From a virus, in IMG/VR virus record IMGVR_UViG_3300021131_000010, positions 1-48,086 of that record: a DNA stretch of 48,086 bases; one strand, written 5' to 3'. Positions 8,075 to 16,613 of the stretch are shown one piece after another. The first letter of the stretch is position 1. Each line of letters opens with the position of its first letter. The notes under the pieces are model-generated. The model was not told the DNA's origin. It ran no database searches and saw only the letters and a list, made by a program, of their open reading frames with translations. The position numbers were made by a program, and so were the translations under genes.

Positions 8075-9097
8075 TTATGGTTGGGTTGGGTTGAAGCTAA
8101 TAAATGCTGATTTAATTAATTTTAATGCTACTTCATTGACAGTATTTTGATAGTAACTGACCTTGAAGGTGATACTTTTCTTCATTGCAATAATGCCAAA
8201 TTCAGGTTGAGTAACCTTTTCATCCTGCATTATGGGCATATTTTGGATGCCGATATTATCGGTGTCCATACTATATTGAAACACATAATTAGCAAAGTTT
8301 AAAGCCTCATTGTTGCGAATTCCATAGATGTTAATTTTGACAGTATCAGATGCTAACTGGTTGATTGTTGACGATACTGGATTACCAGAAGTCGGCACAA
8401 TATTGTTTACAAGTGGGAACTGTCCTATAGCTTCAGTACTAGAGCCAATGATGTCTACAGAAGCATAAGGTGGGGGTAAATTTTGCTCCACCAAATAAGA
8501 TGGGTACATTGGAAAAAACTGGTTTAAAGAAAGCCAAATAGGAAGGCTATTAGACACAATGACACTTGAAGTATCAAAATCAGTCATTGAGTCGATAAGC
8601 TGAGTGTCCATAATGGAGTACAGCGCATCACCTCGATAATGGTAAAGATCAGCTTGCTTGTAATAATTGTCCTTGCGACTGAAGGCAAATTTCACACCTT
8701 GATAGCTTGCAACATAGATTAATTGAGGATTGACTAAATTAAAATCCTGAATAGGCTGCAAAGAGGTGAAAATAATATGGTTGTAGGCTGTAGTCCTATC
8801 ATCCAATTGATGCAATTCTTGGGCTAAATGGAAAGAGCCTTGAGCAGTAATTGACCTGGCTGGAGTCTGACCTTTGTAGTTATCATAAAGCAGTCTGTCA
8901 TATTGCGCTGCATTATAGATAGCAGTATCAGTTAAAAGAGCAGCATTTACCCAGAAAACATAGCCATCCAAAGGCAAAACCAGTTTGACATATAAAGTAA
9001 ATGTGACTTGTTCATTACCAGATAGGGTATTGACTCCCTCTGCTAAACCAGAAGCTAATTGCGGTTTTGCGCCTGAAGTTTCATATACATTTGCCAT
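8075..9097 (-). CDS. Putative virion structural protein, unknown
   Basis: This 340-residue protein sits between the tail-completion-like genes and the sheath. It has aromatic, beta-rich segments (VNAALLTDTAIYNAAQYDRL, QLIYVASYQGVKFAFSRKDN) and no enzyme motif I can recognise. It is translationally coupled to the upstream gene by a one-base overlap. Similar-length proteins in this position occur in Burkholderia-type myoviruses as structural proteins, but I cannot name a specific role. Confidence 0.65.
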   Translation of the reverse strand: MANVYETSGAKPQLASGLAEGVNTLSGNEQVTFTLYVKLVLPLDGYVFWVNAALLTDTAIYNAAQYDRLLYDNYKGQTPARSITAQGSFHLAQELHQLDDRTTAYNHIIFTSLQPIQDFNLVNPQLIYVASYQGVKFAFSRKDNYYKQADLYHYRGDALYSIMDTQLIDSMTDFDTSSVIVSNSLPIWLSLNQFFPMYPSYLVEQNLPPPYASVDIIGSSTEAIGQFPLVNNIVPTSGNPVSSTINQLASDTVKINIYGIRNNEALNFANYVFQYSMDTDNIGIQNMPIMQDEKVTQPEFGIIAMKKSITFKVSYYQNTVNEVALKLIKSAFISFNPTQP

Positions 9098-9555
9098 TAA
9101 TCAACCCATGATTTAAAAGAAGCCTGTAGGACTCCAGAATCAATGAAAGAAGGTCTGCGAAGTCCAGTAACCCTGGTAAATCCAGCCCTTTTCCCTTTAA
9201 CATAGCCTTTAGCGGTTAACCTATTTTTAAAGCGAATACTTTTCCCTTCCAAAGCAGCTTTGGTTGGAACTCCAGCAATACCTTGTTGCTCCACTTCCTG
9301 AGAACTTAAAAAGTGCTTGAAATTGGCTTCTATATCGCTTGTAGCATCGCCATAAGGATTTTTGACACTACCCCCTTGCATGAGGGTTTCTAAAGCCCCT
9401 GCCATGCTTTCTGTAAGGCTATCGACTATTTTTCTCTCATAGACTTTAGCGAATACAGAAAACAACTCATATTTTTCTTCTAATGCTGTAGCCACCCCAT
9501 AGGTGGTATTCCCTTCGGGTTCTGGGACATCAATAACCCCAAGATGAAGGATCAA
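9097..9555 (-). CDS. Putative tail-completion/neck protein
   Basis: This 152-residue protein is encoded four bases overlapped with the upstream completion gene. The N-terminal half is acidic and helical, and the C-terminal third is basic (SIRFKNRLTAKGYVKGKRAG). It ends RRPSFIDSGVLQASFKSWVD, a pattern common in head-tail or tail-completion proteins that close assembly. The assignment is by position between the connector and sheath genes. Confidence 0.5.
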   Translation of the reverse strand: MILHLGVIDVPEPEGNTTYGVATALEEKYELFSVFAKVYERKIVDSLTESMAGALETLMQGGSVKNPYGDATSDIEANFKHFLSSQEVEQQGIAGVPTKAALEGKSIRFKNRLTAKGYVKGKRAGFTRVTGLRRPSFIDSGVLQASFKSWVD

Positions 9556-10007
9556 GTTAATCCCCAGAGAGTTCCAAGGGATTGCAAAAATGCCATCGCT
9601 TGTCTGCCATAGGGATTTTTAATTGCTTGCAAGGAGATCAAATCTAGGTTTTGTAGCCCAAGACCGACTGCCAAAGATTCATTGGTAGAGACATCACCTG
9701 CATTACTGATAACACCAGCCACAAAGTTATTCATACCATAAGCCAATCTTGCATCTGAAAAGAAGGTTTGACCAGATAAATCTTGCTGCCATTGTAATAG
9801 ATTGCTACCACCCAGGTTGTATACAGCAAGGGTATATATATCTGGGGAAGTTACTGAAAAATCGAGTGGCACTAGGTCTAATGCGACCTGGTAAGCATAT
9901 TGATAACCGACATCATTATCGGCAATAGCAGTAGTGGGGATGCCCATTACAGCCCTTGTCCAAGCAATAAATCCAGCTAATGAAGGGGATGTAATGGGAT
10001 CACTCAT
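9552..10007 (-). CDS. Putative head-completion/connector protein
   Basis: This 151-residue protein has an N-terminal segment SLAGFIAWTRAVMGIPTTAI and a central AYQVALDLVPLDFSVTSPDI with a helix-rich profile, similar to small connector proteins after the capsid gene in myoviruses. It overlaps the next gene by four bases. The exact counterpart (gp6- or gp15-like) cannot be fixed from sequence alone. Confidence 0.5.
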   Translation of the reverse strand: MSDPITSPSLAGFIAWTRAVMGIPTTAIADNDVGYQYAYQVALDLVPLDFSVTSPDIYTLAVYNLGGSNLLQWQQDLSGQTFFSDARLAYGMNNFVAGVISNAGDVSTNESLAVGLGLQNLDLISLQAIKNPYGRQAMAFLQSLGTLWGLT

Positions 10008-10010
10008 GAT

Positions 10011-10514
10011 TTATTTCTTTCTTCCACGACTCTTAATTGGCTGAACACCTTCTCGAACTACTTCAATAGTTTGCTCGAACTTTTCGCTATTATCACCTGC
10101 ATTTCGCTTTTCTTCCACTACTTCTATCTCAAGACCAGATTTTTGTTTTAAACCCATTTCTTGAGCCTTAGATGCAAGGATTTGATCGGCTGCTGCTGCG
10201 GTGACATTTCTAGCTTGTTGTGCTCGATCAATCGCTTCTTGCTCACTTTGGCTAAGACCAGCTTCAATCGCTTCCACATTAATAGGTTTGTCAATTCGAT
10301 AGGCAATGCCACCAAAGCCCTTTTTGACCTTGTTTGCTTCCATCATTCCATAAATTGAGTGCTGCTTAATAATATGGTCGATTTCGTCATGAGTACCATT
10401 AATTTCCCATTGTCCACCTGCTCTAATGCGATGGTGAAATGGGCGAGGATTTTCCAACAACATATAGGTAAAGTTGAAATCTTGCTTAGAGCAATTCGCT
10501 ACATAGAGTTTCAT
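10011..10514 (-). CDS. Conserved phage protein downstream of the capsid gene, unknown
   Basis: This 167-residue protein has an N-terminal domain (MKLYVANCSKQDFNFTYML, RIRAGGQWEINGTHDEIDHI) and a charged helical tail ending IKSRGRKK. It starts a sub-operon after a capsid terminator, and its leader holds strong hairpins. Proteins with this N-terminal pattern are often found beside capsid genes in related phages, but I know no confirmed function. The basic C-terminus could contact DNA. Confidence 0.6.
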   Translation of the reverse strand: MKLYVANCSKQDFNFTYMLLENPRPFHHRIRAGGQWEINGTHDEIDHIIKQHSIYGMMEANKVKKGFGGIAYRIDKPINVEAIEAGLSQSEQEAIDRAQQARNVTAAAADQILASKAQEMGLKQKSGLEIEVVEEKRNAGDNSEKFEQTIEVVREGVQPIKSRGRKK

Positions 10515-10533
10515 TTAATTCTCCCAAAAGGGT

Positions 10534-10606
10534 GGGGGACAGATGATGCGGAATCTTCTTTAAGGATTCCCTGCCCCCCAAATAAAGCATCTCGGCATCA
10601 CACGAG
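10534..10606 (-). promoter_or_regulatory. Highly structured leader upstream of the 167-residue gene
   Basis: In the 150 bp between the capsid gene and the next gene, GGAATC (10550-10555) pairs with GATTCC (10565-10570). CAG (10540-10542) pairs with CTG (10571-10573), and GGGGG (10534-10538) with CCCCC (10574-10578), forming one long interrupted stem. A second hairpin pairs CTCG (10591-10594) with CGAG (10603-10606). Nearer the start codon, CCC TTTT GGG overlaps the GGGAGA ribosome site. It could be an RNA processing or translation-control element. No riboswitch class is recognised. Confidence 0.45.
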
Positions 10607-10624
10607 GTCTTATTACTATAACAA

Positions 10625-10649
10625 AAAACCACCCCGAAGGGTGGCTTTT
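10625..10649 (-). terminator. Rho-independent terminator after the major capsid gene
   Basis: On the minus strand a CCACCC-TTCG-GGGTGG hairpin (10644-10629) is followed by a run of T. It has a UUCG tetraloop and lies 21 bases beyond the capsid stop codon. It probably sets a step-down between abundant capsid mRNA and downstream tail mRNA. Confidence 0.85.
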
Positions 10650-10664
10650 GTAATACTAGGTTGC

Positions 10665-11690
10665 TTAGTAAGCAGCAGACAAAAGGCTGATTGCTTCTGG
10701 GCGAATACCCCAACCTGAAGTGCTACGCATTGTGTAGAGGGTAGTAATACCACCATCAGCAATAGGAGTAGGGATTTCAGTAGGAGCAGACACATCAGTC
10801 AACATCAATGAAGTTGCTGTTTGATTAGGTGTCAATGTTGCAAAAATGTTGGTATTGATAGCATTGTTTGCTTTAGGAATCTTTAATTCTGGAGCAATCA
10901 AGAGGATCAAATCTGTACCACCAGCACCTTGACCAATCAAAGTGTCATCAGCAGCGAATGAAACATCATCGCCACCTGCCCATTGAGCAACAGTCTCAAC
11001 CAAGCCAGCAGCAGTTTCAACACCAGCACCGATACGCTGGAATTGTGTCAAGGACACTACACCAGAGTAGCTGATTTGGCTAATGAATCGCTGTGGAGCA
11101 AGGAAAACTAAGCGCAAAGGCTGACCGATTTGCAAAGTAGACACTTTCAAGCTACCAATCATGTTCAATAGGTATTGAGCAAGTTGACCGCTATCCCATG
11201 TGCTGTAGCCAGTATTACCATTAGTGTCAGAACCCAAAACTTGATGGGTAGCACCATTGGTGTTTACTAGACCTTCGCCATTTGCAGGGTTATAGCCATA
11301 CAAAAGCGCATTACGCAATTGTTGAGCAATACCTTGACGAGCAGCCAGGCGCATTGCTTGTGGCAGCGCATAGCCCCATGCACCAGTAGCAGCTTCATCG
11401 AAGTTGTCATACTGAGCACGAGTTTGCAGACGATAAGTTGCAGTCGAGATCATTGAAGGAATTACAGATGCGCTAGGCAGTTGGTTTACAGTAGATTGAT
11501 TCGCATTAACTTGTGTTGTCAATTGAATCTTTTTAGCATAAACATACAAATCTGCTTCGCCAAGGCGAGGCATAGGATTTTCTGTAGCAAGGGTTGTAAA
11601 AGCACCAGAAGCCAAGCTGTATTGCATAATCAACTCAGGCATCATGTAATGCGGATTTACTGTTACAAATGAAGGAGCAAAACCTGACAT
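10665..11690 (-). CDS. Major capsid protein (DUF2184-like, HK97 fold)
   Basis: This 341-residue shell protein follows protease/scaffold and cement genes, the normal head order. Features of the DUF2184 capsid family include PMPRLGEADLYVYAKKIQLT near residue 40, TATYRLQTRAQYDNFDEAAT near 85-105, then RLAARQGIAQQLRNALLYGY (the expected long spine helix), and a C-terminal TRSTSGWGIRPEAISLLSAAY-like end. Codon choice looks less AT-biased than in the accessory genes, as expected for a highly expressed gene. A strong terminator follows. Confidence 0.88.
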   Translation of the reverse strand: MSGFAPSFVTVNPHYMMPELIMQYSLASGAFTTLATENPMPRLGEADLYVYAKKIQLTTQVNANQSTVNQLPSASVIPSMISTATYRLQTRAQYDNFDEAATGAWGYALPQAMRLAARQGIAQQLRNALLYGYNPANGEGLVNTNGATHQVLGSDTNGNTGYSTWDSGQLAQYLLNMIGSLKVSTLQIGQPLRLVFLAPQRFISQISYSGVVSLTQFQRIGAGVETAAGLVETVAQWAGGDDVSFAADDTLIGQGAGGTDLILLIAPELKIPKANNAINTNIFATLTPNQTATSLMLTDVSAPTEIPTPIADGGITTLYTMRSTSGWGIRPEAISLLSAAY

Positions 11691-11705
11691 AATATTTTTC
11701 CTTTG

Positions 11706-12341
11706 TTAGATTTGAACAACTGCAATATAGCCAGTTGAAGTCCAGTTAGCATTACCAGTACCACTTGAATACGATACTAACTTGTTGTTAGATGTGCTGG
11801 TACGCAAAATTTTGCAAGGTACAGCAAAATTGCTTGTAGCAGTTGTAGTCAAGAGGAAATTGGTAGTGTCCCAATATACAGTTTCAGCAACAGATGAACC
11901 ATCCAAAGCTACGATAGAAGCATCGCAAGGCAATGGAATACGAGCACCGCTACCGAAGCGGTAGAAGTTTACAGACATACCAGGCGAGAACAAAGGCGCA
12001 GTAGACTGTGGAGTTGTAATACCACCAAATGCTTGGTTGTATACAGCAATACCAGTAGGAGCAGAACCAGTAGTAGCTTGTGTAACTGTGCTACCTAAAG
12101 AATCTGTACCTGGCTGTGGCTGTGAATAGTAACCATTTTGCAAAGTTGGAATCAACTCAGTAATAGGAACACCACCCCATAAAGGAGTTGTTGCAGATGT
12201 TGAAAGAACACCGCCAGCCAAAGCAAAAGTTACTGCTGGATCGGCAAGTGCATCACCTTGGGTAAAACCATTGCTATTGGTGTTAAATAAACCACTAGCT
12301 ACAGTTGTTACCATAGGCTGTAAAGAAATTTGAGCAGTCAT
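11706..12341 (-). CDS. Capsid decoration/structural cement protein
   Basis: This 211-residue protein is encoded between the protease/scaffold and major capsid genes, where cement proteins are usual. The Ala/Gly/Thr-rich beta sequence has FTQGDALADPAVTFALAGGV near residue 27 and SPGMSVNFYRFGSGARIPLP near 118, typical of Gp24-type cement proteins. These bind the outside of the shell after expansion. No catalytic motif is seen. Confidence 0.65.
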   Translation of the reverse strand: MTAQISLQPMVTTVASGLFNTNSNGFTQGDALADPAVTFALAGGVLSTSATTPLWGGVPITELIPTLQNGYYSQPQPGTDSLGSTVTQATTGSAPTGIAVYNQAFGGITTPQSTAPLFSPGMSVNFYRFGSGARIPLPCDASIVALDGSSVAETVYWDTTNFLLTTTATSNFAVPCKILRTSTSNNKLVSYSSGTGNANWTSTGYIAVVQI

Positions 12342-12351
12342 GGCTTAATCC

Positions 12352-14832
12352 TTATCGCTTGTTGTTGAAAAGATGAAATTCTTTGACACGCATAGAAGGT
12401 ACTTTAAAGTCACCTAACCATGCTTCCATTGCGCCTTTGAACTTCGTGATTGTACGACCAGCACGATCCTTCTCATTGATTTCAATAAGTTGGTCAGCAC
12501 CGAACATACTTGGTGATCTTGCAGCCATCAAAGCATCATTGAAAATCTGCTTTTCAGCAATATTCAACAACTGAGCATCTTTGATAGAAGCCAAGTTTAC
12601 TGACTTGTAGCTGTCAGAATAGGCTTGCAAACCACGCAACAGACGCTTACGATAAGACAACAAACCTTCACCTTTTAATGGGCGAGAAGCAGATTTACCG
12701 AAAGAAGCATAAACAGAGTCAGCTTTAGCTTGTGCATCGCACATTGCAGCTTCTTCTTCATCTTTACGCATAGCTTCTTCTTCTTCTTCGTCATCATCCT
12801 TTTTGAATTCCATGTGACCAGGATGCTCAACTTCACCTTCGTCATCTGGCTTAATTTCACCAGCTTTACCATGTTCTTTAGGATCAGAGCCTTCTGCATC
12901 TTTGCGATGCTTTTTCTTAGCATCGTCATCTTTTTTAGCCATTTCTTCTTCTTCATCATCAGAATAGGCTTCCTCATCATCATCTTTACGATGTTTTGAG
13001 TCATCATCTTTGCGCTTTTTATCAGCAGCAGTAACGAGTGGTGGAGCAGGTAATTCCTTCTCCATTGCATCCATTCTTGCAGCCAAATCGCCTAGCACAG
13101 CGAGTACAGCATCTAACTTATCACCTTGGGCATCTGCCTTTGGTGCAATCGTATTGTCATTCATATCAGACACCTCTTGGTTATTTAAAAGAACTCCTGT
13201 GGCATCGCCACCCTTATCCCATACACCCTTAGAACCTCTTGCTTTTGTAACAATAGCAATATGATCTAAAAGAAATGGGACACCTTCTATTAAGAGTGGC
13301 TCGCCATTCTCAGTAGTTAGTGTAGTGTTTCCTGAAGTATTGTCAAATACAACAGAAGGTGAGGTAGAAATTTCTCCCTCACAAATCTCAGTAATCGCAT
13401 CTTGGTCATATATTTTTGCAATGCCCCAGACCTCATCGCCTTTGATGTAGGGGAGCATAATACTTCCAACTGCACGATCTTTAAATTCTTTGCTGGTCAG
13501 CACCGCAGTTTCAGGGTGATCCATAATCACCATCAAACCATTACACCTTTTTAAGAATTCATCATTTAAATAAAGTGATGGGTCTCTCCAGACATTTTCT
13601 TCAATGCTTGACCGATAAGCTAAACCAGTACCAGTAATGCGAATTGCGAATAATCCGACATTGGCATACATCTGGGGGCTTGGCAATAAATCTTCTGCCA
13701 TCAATTGTGCTACATCGGTCTCGGTCTTAGCGGATGCGATCTTGAAAGCAACTGCTAGACCAGGATGCAATGGCAAAGGTGGCTCAAGTGGATCGCACCA
13801 ATCATAGCCAGTAGACTCATAATTGAGTTTGACATCGACCTTTTCCACATTTCTAGCAATGTAGGTGCAGAACTGACCATCGTCATGTAATACTTCTAGT
13901 TTACCTTTGTAGTCAATACCAGTTTCTTCTTTAGTTTCTCTACGAGCAGCTTCCTCTAAAGTTTCGCCTTCTTTTTGATGACCGCCTGGCACACACCAGG
14001 TATTAGGGTAATCACCACCGCCTGAACCTCTGCGGATTAAAAGGGTATGACCTTCACCAGTAACAAACATGATTCCAGAAGCCCGACCTGCTGCACCAGC
14101 ATTGTTGGCAATAGGAGCAACAACTTCTGGGGTTTTAGCTACAAGTTCGGCTGCATCTGGTACACAATTTGGTACTTCTTTGCCATTCTTTTCCTTCATG
14201 CCATACTGGGTATAGCCTTCCCAACAAGGGTCATCATCTGGAATAGCTTGTGCATATTCAATCAAAGAATCGCATATTTGAGCCAATTTATCTGACATGG
14301 AAGAATCATCATCACATTTCCACTTTCTCAGGGATTTGTTGATTCTAGAGTCTGGATCATTGGCAGTTGCGCTGCTAGTTAGCTTTGCTTTCATGCCCTT
14401 CATACGAGCACAAAAGGATTCTTTGCGAGAACCGCCTTCTGGTTGAGGTGCTTTTAAATGTGCGCCATGCTCCTTATTGTAGGACTCACGACCTTTTTCA
14501 TTTAAACCGCCATTTTTGTTTTTGCCTTCTTTGGTTTCCCAGGCTTCTGAATCTTCACCAAAGCGAGGGACAACCTGAGATTGGTCTTTAAGACCCATAA
14601 TGATTTTGGCTACATCAGCCAGATCACCTTGAAATTTTTTGAGTTCATCTTTTTTGCCATTGCGAACTTCTACTTCTTCTTCTGGGGTAGATAAGACAGT
14701 AGGTTCTTCTGGTACTTCATCTTCACTATGTTTAATGAACTTTTTAGCCACTTCTTTAGGAATTCCGATATTGCTATGCCCTGCTAAAGCAGCATACATA
14801 GCTTTTCTTTGAGCTTCGGATTCAAATGGCAT
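12352..14832 (-). CDS. Multidomain head protein: Nudix hydrolase + DUF2213 prohead protease + acidic scaffold
   Basis: This 826-residue protein fuses several modules. Residues 5-35 carry the phage motif SEAQRKAMYAALAGHSNIGI. Residues about 105-172 carry a conserved basic motif (FCARMKGMKAKLTSS, ANDPDSRINKSLRKWKC), and 203-225 a CWEGYTQYGMKEKNGKEVPN-type motif. Residues about 250-345 are a Nudix domain with a complete box (G284 to I306, RETKEETGI). Residues about 390-545 resemble DUF2213 capsid proteases, with a candidate catalytic His in MDHP (H439) and Ser in ISTSPSV. Residues about 610-700 are extremely acidic Asp/Glu/Lys repeats, typical of a scaffold. It would be cleaved during head maturation. 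The Nudix part could hydrolyse a nucleotide or cap. Confidence 0.82.
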   Translation of the reverse strand: MPFESEAQRKAMYAALAGHSNIGIPKEVAKKFIKHSEDEVPEEPTVLSTPEEEVEVRNGKKDELKKFQGDLADVAKIIMGLKDQSQVVPRFGEDSEAWETKEGKNKNGGLNEKGRESYNKEHGAHLKAPQPEGGSRKESFCARMKGMKAKLTSSATANDPDSRINKSLRKWKCDDDSSMSDKLAQICDSLIEYAQAIPDDDPCWEGYTQYGMKEKNGKEVPNCVPDAAELVAKTPEVVAPIANNAGAAGRASGIMFVTGEGHTLLIRRGSGGGDYPNTWCVPGGHQKEGETLEEAARRETKEETGIDYKGKLEVLHDDGQFCTYIARNVEKVDVKLNYESTGYDWCDPLEPPLPLHPGLAVAFKIASAKTETDVAQLMAEDLLPSPQMYANVGLFAIRITGTGLAYRSSIEENVWRDPSLYLNDEFLKRCNGLMVIMDHPETAVLTSKEFKDRAVGSIMLPYIKGDEVWGIAKIYDQDAITEICEGEISTSPSVVFDNTSGNTTLTTENGEPLLIEGVPFLLDHIAIVTKARGSKGVWDKGGDATGVLLNNQEVSDMNDNTIAPKADAQGDKLDAVLAVLGDLAARMDAMEKELPAPPLVTAADKKRKDDDSKHRKDDDEEAYSDDEEEEMAKKDDDAKKKHRKDAEGSDPKEHGKAGEIKPDDEGEVEHPGHMEFKKDDDEEEEEAMRKDEEEAAMCDAQAKADSVYASFGKSASRPLKGEGLLSYRKRLLRGLQAYSDSYKSVNLASIKDAQLLNIAEKQIFNDALMAARSPSMFGADQLIEINEKDRAGRTITKFKGAMEAWLGDFKVPSMRVKEFHLFNNKR

Positions 14833-14840
14833 AGACTACC

Positions 14841-15641
14841 CTACAATATTTTTGATGATTGTACCGCTAGTTCACCCTTTTTTGTCAGCATTTCTTTAGG
14901 CATTTTTCGCAAGCTGTAAATATACTTGTAGTTACACCGACAATACACTTCCTCACCAGGTGAGGTAATGTCATCAGTATATCCATTTATTGCTTTAATG
15001 TAACCTTTTTCAGAAGCCCAATTACCTCGGATGACATAAACTTTTTCATCTCTCTCTTTATGATCCTTGCGATAGTTGTAATTAATCTGCTTCCAATGAG
15101 AGTGCCACTTACCAGCAATTGCGCCATTATCAATAGCGACAATGTCATTAATATTAGAAATCAGTTTATGGGTTTGATCTATTACAACTCGCCTTTGATT
15201 AAAAGGCATTTTTGCTAAAGACTTTTTAATGTTTTGTTTTTCTTTTACTTTATCAACTGCAAGTGAACCGCCTTTAGGAATGGATGTAGCCCAACCTTCA
15301 AATCTTCTGAGCACATCTGTAATACTTTGTTCTCGGTTGTACTTAATTAGATTTGCAGAAGCCATTATTCTGCGATCCAATTCAGCCCGAAGTTTAGGCT
15401 TTAGCTTTTCAATGTCAAATTTGCTGACATCTTTATTAATCAAACCGCCTTTGGTGACAAGTCTGGAATAGGCTGCATTTAAAGCCTTTTCCATTTCTAA
15501 TTGCATCTGGGCATCCGACATCAGGACACCATCGGCAGCTTCTTTGATTTTCTTTAGCCAGGACTCTACTCGACTTTGGGAATCGAAACCATGCTCGATA
15601 AAGTCATTGATGGCAGCAGTTAAGACTTCATAAAATGTCAT
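14841..15641 (-). CDS. Mu gpF-like head morphogenesis/minor capsid protein
   Basis: This 266-residue protein has the C-terminal pattern of phage Mu F-like minor head proteins: WHSHWKQINYNYRKDHKERD followed by SPGEEVYCRCNYKYIYSL near residues 225-245, where Cys/Arg residues are conserved. Such proteins attach inside the portal vertex and take part in DNA packaging or ejection. In most phages it directly follows the portal, but here about 4 kb of accessory genes lie between them. It overlaps the XRE-like gene by 14 bases. Confidence 0.8.
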   Translation of the reverse strand: MTFYEVLTAAINDFIEHGFDSQSRVESWLKKIKEAADGVLMSDAQMQLEMEKALNAAYSRLVTKGGLINKDVSKFDIEKLKPKLRAELDRRIMASANLIKYNREQSITDVLRRFEGWATSIPKGGSLAVDKVKEKQNIKKSLAKMPFNQRRVVIDQTHKLISNINDIVAIDNGAIAGKWHSHWKQINYNYRKDHKERDEKVYVIRGNWASEKGYIKAINGYTDDITSPGEEVYCRCNYKYIYSLRKMPKEMLTKKGELAVQSSKIL

Positions 15642-15834
15642 GCTTAGTCTTTAATATAAAAAGTTCCCAAGAAGCAGGGTGCATACGACTCTTTCCAGTT
15701 TCGTAATTACTCCACCTAGCTTGGGTAGTATATATTAAAGATGCTGCTTTGGATTGTGATAAATCACCCCTTGCTGCAATAATTTCAGTTGTATTAGGCA
15801 CAACACCATTTGTGCCACGATTTCTTTTATTCAT
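15628..15834 (-). CDS. XRE-family helix-turn-helix protein
   Basis: This 68-residue protein is little more than a Cro/CI-type HTH. Around residues 20-62, LSQSKAASLIYTTQARWSNY forms the recognition helices and ETGKSRMHPASWELFILKT follows, a pattern of small phage DNA-binding regulators. It overlaps both its upstream hydrolase gene (8 bases) and the downstream MuF gene, so all three are co-translated. It could bind one of the inverted repeats at the early promoters. It is unlikely to be a CI-type repressor because it lacks a dimerisation domain. Confidence 0.75.
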   Translation of the reverse strand: MNKRNRGTNGVVPNTTEIIAARGDLSQSKAASLIYTTQARWSNYETGKSRMHPASWELFILKTKHDIL

Positions 15835-16360
15835 TAATTACAATTCTTTTTTCCATTAATTCATTAAAACAATCAATCAAATAAGGATTTTTAATATTAG
15901 CTGCATTAAAAACTCTTTCTGAAAAATCAAAATAGGCAGCTTTTCTTTCAACACTCCAATTTACAGGTGGTCGATATAAGACATCTTGTAAGTTACAGAT
16001 TTTATCCGCTACCTTAATTAATTTGCCCTCTGGACTAATCATGCCAACTTTGACTACCTGGGCATCTTTACGAGCCATGCCACTTAAAGCAGGATCATCG
16101 CTAACCTCTTGCACAATCAACCCAATGCGAGGGTTAAATCGAGCAGAAATATCAGCCACCGAAACCCCACAATCTTCTACTACATCATGCAAGACCGCAG
16201 CAGCTATTACATCTTCATCCATGACACCAGCCATAATCAACAATTGAGCCACCTCGATTGGGTGTCTAATGTAGGCAGATTCTTCAGCATCCTTCCGAAC
16301 CTGCTTTCCATGCTTGTCAATAGCAAAAGCAATTGCATCCAAAATAATATCAATATCCAT
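15827..16360 (-). CDS. HD-domain (p)ppGpp hydrolase-like protein (MESH1/SpoT type)
   Basis: This small alarmone hydrolase-like protein has 177 residues from the ATG at 16360; a TTG at 16381 would add seven. Numbered from that TTG, motifs are YIRHPIEVA (H40), AAVLHDVVEDC (H65-D66, E69-D70) and LIKVADKICNL (D126). This is the metal-binding HD signature of the SpoT hydrolase domain and MESH1. The size matches single-domain hydrolases and there is no synthetase domain. It probably removes pyrophosphate from (p)ppGpp in the cytoplasm, dampening the stringent response or neutralising an alarmone-type toxin. It overlaps the downstream XRE-like gene. Confidence 0.82.
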   Translation of the reverse strand: MDIDIILDAIAFAIDKHGKQVRKDAEESAYIRHPIEVAQLLIMAGVMDEDVIAAAVLHDVVEDCGVSVADISARFNPRIGLIVQEVSDDPALSGMARKDAQVVKVGMISPEGKLIKVADKICNLQDVLYRPPVNWSVERKAAYFDFSERVFNAANIKNPYLIDCFNELMEKRIVINE

Positions 16361-16574
16361 TTGCCACAGCCCAACTTTCAATTTTGTTAATAACTCTTAC
16401 TGGCACAATGATTTGTCTTTCATCTTTGTAATTCTCTAAATATCCATAAGAATCCAAAAACTGCAAACTACCGCTATAGTCACCTTTGGAAACAATGCAA
16501 TCAGACCATTCCTCAGAAAAATCTAATTCACATTCATAACCATCTATTACACATTTCAAGTTTTCGATCTGCAT
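16350..16574 (-). CDS. Small acidic protein, unknown
   Basis: This 74-residue protein begins MQIENLKCVIDGYECELDF and has no recognised domain. It has its own leader (ACGAAAGAAAA before the ATG) and an extended -10 promoter upstream. Its end overlaps the hydrolase gene, so the two are probably translated together. Confidence 0.65.
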   Translation of the reverse strand: MQIENLKCVIDGYECELDFSEEWSDCIVSKGDYSGSLQFLDSYGYLENYKDERQIIVPVRVINKIESWAVANGY

Positions 16575-16596
16575 ATTAATTTTCTTTCGTAAGTAA

Positions 16597-16605
16597 ATTA
16601 TACCA
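16597..16605 (-). promoter_or_regulatory. Extended -10 promoter for the hydrolase/XRE segment
   Basis: The minus strand reads TGGTATAAT, a perfect TATAAT with an extended -10 TG, followed by TTACTTACGAAAG and the start at 16574. No good -35 is seen, which is usual for extended -10 promoters. Confidence 0.5.
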
Positions 16606-16613
16606 CTTTAGTA

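Noticed and set aside
12730-12999. Rightward frame rich in Phe opposite the protease/scaffold gene
   Set aside because: It is the antisense shadow of the acidic Asp/Glu/Lys scaffold repeats and has no ribosome site.
15628-15834. CI-type lysogeny repressor
   Set aside because: The protein is only an HTH of 68 residues and no integrase or attachment site is seen elsewhere.
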